From NCBI GenBank assembly GCA_946479535.1, contig CAMLGP010000180.1, positions 1 through 6,334 of the forward strand: a stretch of 6,334 bases of DNA, written 5' to 3'. Of this stretch, positions 1-6,334 are shown one piece after another. Each line of letters starts with the position of its first letter. Position 1 is the first letter of the stretch. The notes under the pieces were generated by a model. The model did no database searches and was not told the DNA's origin. It worked only from the letters and a program-made list of their open reading frames with translations. Both the position numbers and the translations under genes were made by a program. This stretch comes from an uncultured Bacteroidota bacterium. GTDB taxonomy: Bacteria > Bacteroidota > Bacteroidia > Chitinophagales > Chitinophagaceae.

Positions 1-3
1 TTC

Positions 4-41
4 GGGTATGATTTAGACATTCTCAAGGGTTGATTTGGACA
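4..41 (+). repeat. Imperfect direct repeat upstream of the GlxA-type regulator (candidate AraC-type operator)
   Basis: Two near-identical words lie in the same orientation: GGGTATGATTTAGACA at 4-19 and GGGTTGATTTGGACA at 27-41. They differ by one inserted A and one A/G change. The TGATTT cores start at 9 and 31, so they are 22 bp apart, about two helical turns and on the same face. AraC-family proteins commonly bind direct repeats at about this spacing, often with the proximal half-site touching the -35 region. Here the second copy covers the candidate upstream promoter element. Autoregulation by the adjacent regulator is an inference. The site sits at the window edge, so further copies upstream cannot be seen. 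Confidence 0.45.
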
Positions 42-60
42 AGGCATTATTCTACCTTTG
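30..60 (+). promoter_or_regulatory. Candidate Bacteroidota promoter for the GlxA-type regulator gene
   Basis: TACCTTTG at 53-60 matches the Bacteroidota -7 consensus TAnnTTTG exactly. A TTG at 30-32 lies 20 bp upstream as a possible -33 element, and an alternative TTTG at 34-37 is 15 bp away. Transcription would begin near 65-68, leaving a leader of only about 10 nt before the ATG at 76. The element also contains the TTG at 58-60 that would otherwise be the most upstream possible start codon, which argues against that start. Confidence 0.5.
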
Positions 61-75
61 GCGAAAGATCATATC

Positions 76-1059
76 ATGAAGCAGGTGACAATACTGGTTC
101 CAAACGGGGAAGCTAATCTGGCCAGCATAGTGGGTGCCTACCAGATCCTCACGCGTGCAAATGAATACTGGAAAAGAATGGGGCATCGCGCAGTGTTTGA
201 GATCTGCCTTGCCGGTTTTGTAAAAGAACTGGAAGCCGATGCCGGTCTATTTACCATTCATCCTGTTGATATACGAGGAATAGAAAGGACGGATCTTGTG
301 ATCATTCCCTCTGTTAACTATGATTATGATAATGTGATCCGAAAGAATAAGGAAATGATTGAATGGATCAGGGAACAGTATAAGTCCGGAGCGGAGATTG
401 CGAGTATTTGCACCGGGTCTTTCCTGCTTGCAGCAACAGGCCTGCTGGATGGAAAATGCGCTTCTACTCATTGGAATGCTGCCAGAGATTTCAAACAAAT
501 GTTCCCTAAGGTCAACCTCCAGGTGGATAAACTAATCTCGGTTGAAGAAGGAATTTATACGAATGGTGGCGCCTATTCATTTTTAAATCTTGGCCTGTTC
601 CTGGTAGAGAAGTTTTTTGACAGGGATACCGCCATTTTCTGCTCAAAGGTTTTCCAGATCGAAATAGACCGGCAAAGCCAATCACCTTTTTTCATTTTTC
701 AGGCCCAGAAAAATCATGGTGATGATCTGATCCTTGAAGCACAAAATCATATTGAAGAAAACCTTGCGGAAAAAATATCCTTTGAAGAACTGGCAGGCCA
801 GCTGGCAATCAGCCGAAGAAACTTCGACCGCCGCTTTATCAAAGCTACCGGTAATACTCCGGTAGAATACCTTCAGCGGGTGAAAGTTGAAAAGGCAAAA
901 AGAAATTTGGAAAAAGGAAGGAAATCCATTTTCGAGGTAATGAGTGATGTTGGCTATTCAGACGACAAAGCTTTTCGCGAGGTTTTCAAAAAGATAACTG
1001 GTCTATCCCCGCTTGAATACAAGGCAAAATATAACCGGGAAGCTGCTTTGAATAATTAA
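76..1059 (+). CDS. GlxA-family transcriptional regulator (DJ-1/PfpI-like domain plus AraC-type DNA-binding domain)
   Basis: Predicted cytoplasmic regulator of 327 aa, the usual size for GlxA/FtrA-like proteins. Residues 2 to about 190 form a DJ-1/PfpI-like class I glutamine amidotransferase fold. It includes the nucleophile-elbow segment ICTGSFLLAATGLLDG with Cys112, followed by STHW with His132. In this family the domain usually acts as a ligand sensor rather than a proven enzyme. The C-terminal AraC module has two helix-turn-helix units, near 235-259 (SFEELAGQLAISRRNF) and 284-319 (IFEVMSDVGYSDDKAFREVF, then TGLSPLEY). I chose the ATG at 76 because the in-frame TTG at 58 lies inside a TAnnTTTG promoter element; using it would add only six residues. 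No clear Shine-Dalgarno is present, as usual in this phylum. The gene converges on the serine hydrolase gene. Ligand and targets are unknown. Family confidence is high; exact role is low. Confidence 0.93.
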   Translation: MKQVTILVPNGEANLASIVGAYQILTRANEYWKRMGHRAVFEICLAGFVKELEADAGLFTIHPVDIRGIERTDLVIIPSVNYDYDNVIRKNKEMIEWIREQYKSGAEIASICTGSFLLAATGLLDGKCASTHWNAARDFKQMFPKVNLQVDKLISVEEGIYTNGGAYSFLNLGLFLVEKFFDRDTAIFCSKVFQIEIDRQSQSPFFIFQAQKNHGDDLILEAQNHIEENLAEKISFEELAGQLAISRRNFDRRFIKATGNTPVEYLQRVKVEKAKRNLEKGRKSIFEVMSDVGYSDDKAFREVFKKITGLSPLEYKAKYNREAALNN

Positions 1060-1074
1060 ACTATTTTACTGTTC

Positions 1075-2355
1075 TTATCTTGAAAAGCTTGAATAGATCA
1101 CGGAAGTAAGTTTTCCTACCAGATCGCCGTGACTATTGGGCGTATGCTGGGTCATGATCAGACAAACAAGATTGGCTTTTGGATCAGCCCAATAGGTAGT
1201 GCCAAAATAACCTCCCCAGGAGAAGGTCCCTTTATTACGCGGTCCCTGGTTACCACTCTTCTCTGAAAGAATATCAAAGCCAAGCCCAAAATCATTTGTG
1301 CCGTTATATTTAAAATCCAGCTGGTTGCTGGTCATCATTTCAACTGTACGCGGTGAAAGAATTCTTTTACCGTTATAGACCCCTTTGTTAAGCAACATCT
1401 GAAGAAAAATTGCGTAATCCCATGCCGTGGACGAAAGCCCAGCTCCGCCACTGAAGAAATGAGTATTCATCATTGGATAATCAGGATCTATGTCTCTGAA
1501 TGTATGACTCCAGGGAATGATATGCCCATCTGAATCCTCAGTATAAACTGCTGGAAGACGATTCCATTTTGGCTTCGGAACATTAAAGTAGGAATCCTTC
1601 ATACCGAGCGGCTCAAAAATATTCTTTTGAAAAAAATCATCCAGTGTTTGTTTGCTGATCACCTGGATCAGGCATCCAAGCAGATCTGCATTTAATCCAT
1701 ATTGCCATTTTTCACCCGGCTGAAAACCCAACGGCAATTTGGCCAGCTTTTTCATTTCTGTGAGCAGGTCAGCATCGAAATAACCTAATCCACTTGGAAT
1801 TCTGGCCTTAGCATAAATAGCATTCATTCTTTTTGAACCAATAGCGGGATAGTCGATGCCTGAACTATGCGTAAGCAGATCACGGAAGGTGATATTCCTT
1901 TTTGCAGGAACAGTAGTATAGGTAGTATCAGCTTCATTGAATTTATCCAGCACTACCTGGTTTTTGAACTCCGGAATATAATTACCGATTGGCTCATCCA
2001 GTAACAGTTTACCCTGTTCATAAAGTATCATGATGCCCACACTGGTAATTGCCTTGGTCTGGCTCATGATCCGGAAGATGGCGTCGGGTGTCATTGGTTT
2101 GGTCCCTGTAGCATCTGCATAACCATACCCCTTGCTTTGGATTAATATATTATCCTTAACGATGAGGGTTACTACTCCTTTTTCCCAATCCTTTTGGATA
2201 TACTCATTTACCAGGCTGTCTATCCGCGACAGCTTTTTATAATCCACTGCAGGATTATGCAAACTGGTCTGATTAATTACCTGGGCGAATGATACAGATA
2301 CAAAAGCTGAAATACAAAGAAGGATGCAGCCTGAAATGCGAGTCAGATTTCCCAT
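1075..2355 (-). CDS. Secreted serine hydrolase, class C beta-lactamase/esterase (EstB/LovD-like) superfamily
   Basis: The 426-aa protein begins with a signal peptide: a short basic start, a hydrophobic core at about 8-22, and a likely type I cleavage after SFA at residue 24. It should act in the periplasm or outside the cell. The catalytic SxxK motif is S98-Q-T-K101 in the context FRIMSQTKAITS. The second-motif tyrosine is probably Y219 (WQYGLNADLLG). The usual third motif KTG is replaced by W380-G-G (FSWGGYFGTTYWADP), the pattern of EstB/LovD-type esterases and transesterases rather than true AmpC beta-lactamases. SGGAGLSST at 302-310 is also typical of the superfamily. I infer ester or amide hydrolysis; the substrate is unknown and antibiotic resistance should not be assumed. 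The gene is divergent from the SusC-like gene across 301 bp. No convincing promoter is seen just upstream of its start. All key motifs are present, so the gene appears intact. Confidence 0.93.
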   Translation of the reverse strand: MGNLTRISGCILLCISAFVSVSFAQVINQTSLHNPAVDYKKLSRIDSLVNEYIQKDWEKGVVTLIVKDNILIQSKGYGYADATGTKPMTPDAIFRIMSQTKAITSVGIMILYEQGKLLLDEPIGNYIPEFKNQVVLDKFNEADTTYTTVPAKRNITFRDLLTHSSGIDYPAIGSKRMNAIYAKARIPSGLGYFDADLLTEMKKLAKLPLGFQPGEKWQYGLNADLLGCLIQVISKQTLDDFFQKNIFEPLGMKDSYFNVPKPKWNRLPAVYTEDSDGHIIPWSHTFRDIDPDYPMMNTHFFSGGAGLSSTAWDYAIFLQMLLNKGVYNGKRILSPRTVEMMTSNQLDFKYNGTNDFGLGFDILSEKSGNQGPRNKGTFSWGGYFGTTYWADPKANLVCLIMTQHTPNSHGDLVGKLTSVIYSSFSR

Positions 2356-2486
2356 ACGGTCTTACAGTCAAAGTGGTGAATAAGAGCAGGAAATTACGAT
2401 AGAGAAACCTGCTGAAAAATAATATTTCCACCCGCTACTGGAAAGATCTTCTGCAAGGACGAAAGACCTGTGATCTTCACTGTGGA

Positions 2487-2494
2487 TAAATTTG
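2487..2494 (+). promoter_or_regulatory. Candidate -7 promoter element for the susCD-like operon
   Basis: TAAATTTG matches the Bacteroidota TAnnTTTG consensus at every defined position and points toward the SusC-like gene. No clear TTG lies about 20 bp upstream; the nearest partial match is CTG at 2468-2470. A weak -33 would fit a promoter that needs an activator. Transcription from here would start near 2500, giving a leader of about 157 nt before the ATG at 2657. Confidence 0.4.
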
Positions 2495-2500
2495 TCCTAA

Positions 2501-2516
2501 ACGAAAACGTTTCCGT
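2501..2516. promoter_or_regulatory. LacI/GalR-like palindromic operator candidate at the susCD promoter
   Basis: ACGAAAACGTTTCCGT is a 16-bp palindrome with 7 of 8 pairs matching; only A2504/C2513 fails. The centre is CG, flanked by AAA and TTT. LacI/GalR-family operators are typically even-length palindromes with a central CG of this kind. It begins 6 bp after the -7 element, over the expected transcription start, where a bound repressor would block initiation. No LacI-type gene is in the window, so the regulator would be encoded elsewhere. A chance palindrome in AT-rich DNA is possible but less likely given the location. Confidence 0.42.
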
Positions 2517-2656
2517 AAATTCTACCAGATTTTTTCCATAACAGGTTTATTGGTGCCTAATATTCATATATTTATGTAGCTTGTTAGTGGAACTTTCTGG
2601 ATCGCTAATACCGCAAAAATTGATAACTGCTTCGTGAACTAAAAACCTACAGCCGT

Positions 2657-5600
2657 ATGGGAAAATCTACACATGGGGTGAGACTCGCGCCCCTATTCAA
2701 TCTTTTTTTTATTGGACTTGCTACACTTTTTTCAACCGTCGTTAATGCCAACAATCTGCCTCCACATACTGTGAGCGGTGTGATTAAAGACTCAAAGAAT
2801 GACCCGCTTGCCGGGGTCTCCATTATTCTCAAAGGCACTACCAATGGTACAACTACAAATGCTGATGGCAGGTTTACACTGAATGATGTTCCTGATAATG
2901 GTACGCTTGTGATCAGCTTTACCGGCTATGCATCGCAGGAAATTGCCGTGAAGGGAAAGTCTGAATTTCTGGTCAGTCTGGAACTGACAACACTTAATCT
3001 TGATGAGGTGGTGGTAACTGGTTATGGTACCCGTGCTAAAAAAGATGTTACCGGCGCTATCTCTCAGGTTAAGGTAACACAATTGGAGAATGAAAATCCA
3101 CCCAGCGTACAGGATGCCTTACGGGGAAATACTCCGGGCCTGGTTGTTACTTCAAGTCCTACCGCAAAAGGCGGTGGTAACCTGCAGATACGCGGAAGGG
3201 CTTCCATCAGTGGTATTTCTTCACCGCTGATCGTTTTGGATGGGGTAATCTACCAGGGAGATCTTTCTGATATCAATCCGAATGACATTTCAACGATCGA
3301 CATCTTAAAAGATGCAAGTTCCGCTGCAGTATTTGGTGCAAAGGCTGCAAGTGGTGTAATCCTGATAACTACTAAAAAAGGCAGTGGTAACAAACCCACT
3401 ATTGGGTTTAATGCCAATGTAGGCCTGGCTACCCTGGCCATGGATGAACCCTTATATGATGGACCTGGATTTGTTCATTGGAGATCGGACGTGCTGAAAA
3501 GCCAGAACATTGCAGTTCCCAATATACCTTATAAGTTTGATGATCCCCGTACGCTTCCTTCAAATTTCACGGTAGCTCAGTGGCTGGCCTATGATGCGCT
3601 ACCTACTGCTGATCCTGTTGACGTTTGGCTGACCAGGTTAAAGCTATTGCCTGTTGAAAGGGAAAATTATAAGAACAACAAGCAAACCAACTGGTATGAT
3701 ATGATGTTCCAGACCGGTTTGCGGAATGACCATACAGTATCTATTTCAGGGAAAAAATCAGATGTCTCTTACTATATGTCTGCCAACTACAATCATAATG
3801 AGGGTTACCTGGTTGGCGATGAGTTCACTACTTACCGTATTCGTATGAACCTGGAGGCAAAGGCCGCCAAATACCTTATTGCCGGTATTAATCTGCAATA
3901 TGCAGATCGTGATGAAAGCCAGGTACCCGTTACCTGGGGACAAATGGTGAATGCTTCTCCATACGGTGAAGTGTATAAAGCAGATGGAGTGACGCTGCGT
4001 GACAGCCCTAATGATGACGTAGGTAATAACCTAAATCCATTCCTGGACAATACCTATCTCAATCGTCTCAGGAAATTCAATACAGTATTTGGGTCCATCT
4101 ACCTGAAAGGACAGTTGCCATGGGGATTCTCTTATCAAACTAACTTTACTCCCAACTTTGAGTTCTACCGGAATTTCAATCATAACTCTTCCAAAGATTT
4201 CCGCTATTCAGTTCGGAAAGGAGTTGCCTCAAGACAGAACCGCACAACCTTCAACTGGCAGATTGACCAGCTGTTAATGTGGAACAAAACTTTTGGACAG
4301 CACAGAATTGATGCAACATTCCTTTTCAATGCCGAGAAATGGCAACAATGGGATGAGACTTACACCAATGAAGGCTTCGACCCTAATGATGATCTGGGCT
4401 GGCACAATATGGGCGCTGGTGTAAAGCCAGTCCTTTCTTCAAATGATCAGAAGAGCACTGGAGATGCATTAATGGCACGAGTGAATTATTCCTTCAAGGA
4501 CAAATATCTTTTGACCGCCTCTGTGCGCAGAGATGGCTATTCTGTATTTGGACTTCAAAACCCAAGAGCCACCTTCCCTTCAGTTGCACTGGGCTGGGTG
4601 ATGACACAGGAAAAATTCCTTGAGAACATTCCATTCCTCAATTATGCCAAGTTGCGTGTGTCCTGGGGGCTGAATGGTAATCGTGACCTTCCGGGCGTAT
4701 TAAGCCGGTATGGCGCGTTATCTGATCTAACAACAGGTAAATATCAATTGATCACTTCAGGCGGACAGGTCCAGTTAGTCTCCCAGTTATACGTAAACAG
4801 GTTGCAAAACCCCGAGCTGAAATGGGAAAGAACGCAATCCTACAACTTTGGGCTTGATTTTTCTGTACTGAAAAGCCGCATCAGTGGTTCTTTTGAAGTA
4901 TACAAGAAAAATACAAAGGAACTTCTTGTAAACAGGGCATTGCCTGATGTAACAGGCTTCGTCAATGTTATTGATAATATTGGTGAAGTGCGCAACCAGG
5001 GTGTAGAGTTAAGTCTTAGCTCAATCAATATCAACCGACAGAATTTCTCCTGGCGCTCCATGGCTACTTTGACTGTTAACAGAAACAAGATCCTTCACCT
5101 GTATGGACCAACCAATACCTATGACGCAACTGGTAAAGTGATCGGTCAGTCGGAGAAAGATGATGTGTTGAACAGATGGTTCATAGGCCATGATATTGAT
5201 GAGATCTGGGATCAGAAGATATTGGGAGTATGGCAGGTAAGTGAAGCTGCAGAAGCTGCTAAATATAAAGTGCGGCCGGGTGATTTTAAAATAGAAGACG
5301 TAAATAAGGATGGGGCCTATTCTGATGCAGACCGCCAGTTTCTTGGATTCAGGAACCCACGTTTTATGTGGAGTCTGCGGAACGAGTTTACTTTCATGAA
5401 GAATTTTGATTTTTCCTTCCTGATCTATTCAAGCTGGGGTATGAGTGAAGAATTCAACCAGGCTAAAAACAACGGTGGATTCATAGACAGGCAAAATTCC
5501 TATAAGGTTCCCTACTGGACACCGGAAAACCCAATCAATGATTACGCCCGGTTGTTCTCAAGTAATGGAAGTGCCACTTTCAGCGCTTACCGGAAGACTT

Positions 5601-5827
5601 CCTTTATCCGTTTAAGCACAATGGCACTGGCTTACACTTTACCATCTCAACTTCTCGACAGGTTTAAGGTGCAGTCGTTCAAAGTATATGTGAATGTAAA
5701 TAACCTGGCTGTTTACCAGCCGGATTGGACCTGGTGGGATGCAGAATACAGGGTGAATCCACCGGGTGACCGCGGTATTATTCCTCCGCCAAGGTATTTT
5801 ACATTAGGTGTTAATCTTACATTCTAA
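2657..5827 (+). CDS. SusC/RagA-family TonB-dependent outer-membrane transporter
   Basis: This 1056-aa outer-membrane protein has the normal SusC size and appears complete. It starts with a signal peptide (hydrophobic core about 10-29, likely cleavage after VNA at residue 31). A CarboxypepD_reg-like domain follows at about 38-112 (VSGVIKDSKNDPLAGVSIIL), then the TonB box-like LDEVVVTGYG at 115-124. The plug domain spans about 125-242, with the SusC signatures LQIRGRASISG (176-186), PLIVLDGV (190-197) and IDILKDASSAAVFG (214-227). The 22-stranded barrel continues to a terminal phenylalanine (YFTLGVNLTF). An acidic loop with D881, N883 and D885, following PGDFKIEDV, matches the conserved Ca-binding-like loop of the family. 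There is no STN domain, so it is not a sigma-factor transducer. An in-frame stop at 2624-2626 makes the ATG at 2657 the first possible start. It imports an unidentified glycan, oligopeptide or other large substrate using TonB energy, with the SusD-like protein encoded next. Confidence 0.97.
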   Translation: MGKSTHGVRLAPLFNLFFIGLATLFSTVVNANNLPPHTVSGVIKDSKNDPLAGVSIILKGTTNGTTTNADGRFTLNDVPDNGTLVISFTGYASQEIAVKGKSEFLVSLELTTLNLDEVVVTGYGTRAKKDVTGAISQVKVTQLENENPPSVQDALRGNTPGLVVTSSPTAKGGGNLQIRGRASISGISSPLIVLDGVIYQGDLSDINPNDISTIDILKDASSAAVFGAKAASGVILITTKKGSGNKPTIGFNANVGLATLAMDEPLYDGPGFVHWRSDVLKSQNIAVPNIPYKFDDPRTLPSNFTVAQWLAYDALPTADPVDVWLTRLKLLPVERENYKNNKQTNWYDMMFQTGLRNDHTVSISGKKSDVSYYMSANYNHNEGYLVGDEFTTYRIRMNLEAKAAKYLIAGINLQYADRDESQVPVTWGQMVNASPYGEVYKADGVTLRDSPNDDVGNNLNPFLDNTYLNRLRKFNTVFGSIYLKGQLPWGFSYQTNFTPNFEFYRNFNHNSSKDFRYSVRKGVASRQNRTTFNWQIDQLLMWNKTFGQHRIDATFLFNAEKWQQWDETYTNEGFDPNDDLGWHNMGAGVKPVLSSNDQKSTGDALMARVNYSFKDKYLLTASVRRDGYSVFGLQNPRATFPSVALGWVMTQEKFLENIPFLNYAKLRVSWGLNGNRDLPGVLSRYGALSDLTTGKYQLITSGGQVQLVSQLYVNRLQNPELKWERTQSYNFGLDFSVLKSRISGSFEVYKKNTKELLVNRALPDVTGFVNVIDNIGEVRNQGVELSLSSININRQNFSWRSMATLTVNRNKILHLYGPTNTYDATGKVIGQSEKDDVLNRWFIGHDIDEIWDQKILGVWQVSEAAEAAKYKVRPGDFKIEDVNKDGAYSDADRQFLGFRNPRFMWSLRNEFTFMKNFDFSFLIYSSWGMSEEFNQAKNNGGFIDRQNSYKVPYWTPENPINDYARLFSSNGSATFSAYRKTSFIRLSTMALAYTLPSQLLDRFKVQSFKVYVNVNNLAVYQPDWTWWDAEYRVNPPGDRGIIPPPRYFTLGVNLTF

Positions 5828-5852
5828 TTCATTCACCCGAAAAGATTAAAAA

Positions 5853-6334
5853 ATGAAACGTAATATTAATTATATAATAAGTACTGCATTGATTGCAGCC
5901 GTTGTAACCGGATCCTCAAGTTGCAAAAAAGAATTCCTGGTGCCTGAACCACTTTCATTTTATGAGCCGGGAGAAACTTATGTTAATGCTACTGCCCTGA
6001 AAGCAGCGTTAACAGCCTGTTCAAGAAATTTAAGACAGGAATTTTATGGTGGTAATCCGCCTATTATGACTGAGATGCTTTGTTCTGAAATTTCAGTAGA
6101 AGGTACTACTGACAAATCAGGACCGGCCGTAGACCTAAACGTGCAAATAACGCCTGATGGCGCGCAGTTTGAAGATGATGATCATAATAAAATTTATACC
6201 TACTGGAGAGAAGGATATGCGGCTTTAAAATATGCAAATACAGTTATTTCAAGGATCAACAATGCCACCTATGCTAACCAGGCTGAGCGTAATGCTATAC
6301 TTGGTGCAGCCTACTTTCACAGGGCATACCGGTA
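5853..6334 (+). CDS. SusD/RagB-family surface lipoprotein, N-terminal part (runs off the window)
   Basis: The first 160 codons are present, with no stop before the window ends; family members are usually about 450-600 aa. The N-terminus is a lipoprotein signal peptide: MKRN, a hydrophobic stretch at about 7-19, then a lipobox ending GSSSC with the acylated Cys24, followed by KKEFL as in many SusD proteins. Residues 112-160 contain the SusD/RagB helical (TPR-like) pattern, including YTYWREGYAALKYANTVISR and AERNAILGAAYFHRAYR. SusD proteins sit on the outer membrane, cap the SusC barrel and bind substrate. The start lies 25 bp after the SusC-like stop, in one operon, and an A-rich run at 5840-5852 takes the place of a Shine-Dalgarno. 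Ligand-binding residues lie mostly beyond the visible part, so specificity cannot be judged. Confidence 0.95.
   Translation, partial: MKRNINYIISTALIAAVVTGSSSCKKEFLVPEPLSFYEPGETYVNATALKAALTACSRNLRQEFYGGNPPIMTEMLCSEISVEGTTDKSGPAVDLNVQITPDGAQFEDDDHNKIYTYWREGYAALKYANTVISRINNATYANQAERNAILGAAYFHRAYR

Larger units (their letters stand above)
2356..2656. other. Divergent intergenic region between the hydrolase and SusC-like genes
   Basis: This 301-bp stretch has no supportable gene. Its centre holds a perfect TAnnTTTG element (2487-2494) and a LacI-like palindrome (2501-2516), both listed separately. The -7 element itself sits in a near-palindrome, GGATAAATTTGTCC at 2484-2497, with 6 of 7 pairs matching and its centre 18 bp from that of the next palindrome. 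GTGATCTTCAC at 2470-2480 is a small inverted repeat just upstream. The rest, 2517-2656, would be an AT-rich untranslated leader of the SusC-like mRNA. I found no clear riboswitch or intrinsic terminator there. Confidence 0.6.

Noticed and set aside
1..20. Minus-strand ATG at 20 (MSKSYP, open to the edge), which could start a divergent gene
   Set aside because: Only six codons are visible and no promoter-like element is seen for it. A divergent gene is possible but cannot be supported from this window.
1..33. Open frame ending FGYDLDILKG then TGA at 31-33, possibly the tail of an upstream plus-strand gene
   Set aside because: Ten codons at the window edge match no family I recognise and cannot be told from chance; the same bases carry the direct repeat.
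1075..2355. Reading the hydrolase as an AmpC-type antibiotic-resistance beta-lactamase
   Set aside because: The KTG motif is absent and replaced by WGG, and the surrounding sequence resembles esterase-type members of the superfamily.
2385..2413. Inverted repeat AGCAGG (2385-2390) and CCTGCT (2408-2413) in the leader of the hydrolase gene
   Set aside because: Six-bp arms with a 17-nt loop are easily found by chance, and there is no T-run or promoter element to give it a role.
2550..2574. Alternative susC promoter: TTG at 2550-2552 with TATATTTA at 2567-2574
   Set aside because: The last -7 position is not G and the spacing is only 14 bp, so it is weaker than the perfect TAAATTTG at 2487-2494.
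2792..5088. Several minus-strand open frames of 60-96 codons inside the SusC-like gene
   Set aside because: They are antisense to a long gene with clear domain structure, show no family features, and are best explained as coding-strand shadows.

Overview
The window looks like a Bacteroidota chromosome segment, probably from the Chitinophaga/Sphingobacteria side. The reasons are a SusC/SusD pair with family-typical motifs, TAnnTTTG-type promoter elements, A-rich rather than Shine-Dalgarno translation starts, and moderate GC. The lineage below phylum is a guess from protein style.

Layout. (1) Bases 1-75 hold a candidate promoter and a 22-bp-phased direct repeat in front of a GlxA-type regulator (76-1059, +), which joins a DJ-1/PfpI-like domain to an AraC DNA-binding domain. 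(2) A secreted serine hydrolase of the class C beta-lactamase/esterase superfamily lies on the minus strand (1075-2355). It converges on the regulator with only 15 bp between the stop codons. (3) A 301-bp divergent intergenic region (2356-2656) carries a perfect TAnnTTTG element followed at once by a LacI-like palindrome with a central CG. (4) A full-length SusC-type TonB-dependent outer-membrane transporter (2657-5827, +) is followed after 25 bp by the start of its SusD-type lipoprotein partner (5853 to the window edge, truncated).

How they may work together. SusC and SusD form an outer-membrane importer in which the surface lipoprotein caps the barrel. The transporter lacks an STN domain, so sigma/anti-sigma signalling through it is unlikely, and the palindrome at its promoter suggests control by a LacI-type repressor encoded elsewhere. 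The hydrolase could process esters or amides in the periplasm, but nothing in the sequence proves a link to the importer. No glycosidase, lyase or peptidase is visible, so the substrate cannot be named. I see no mobile element, CRISPR array, RNA gene or clearly novel multi-gene system. The most informative unexplained signals are the two candidate operators.
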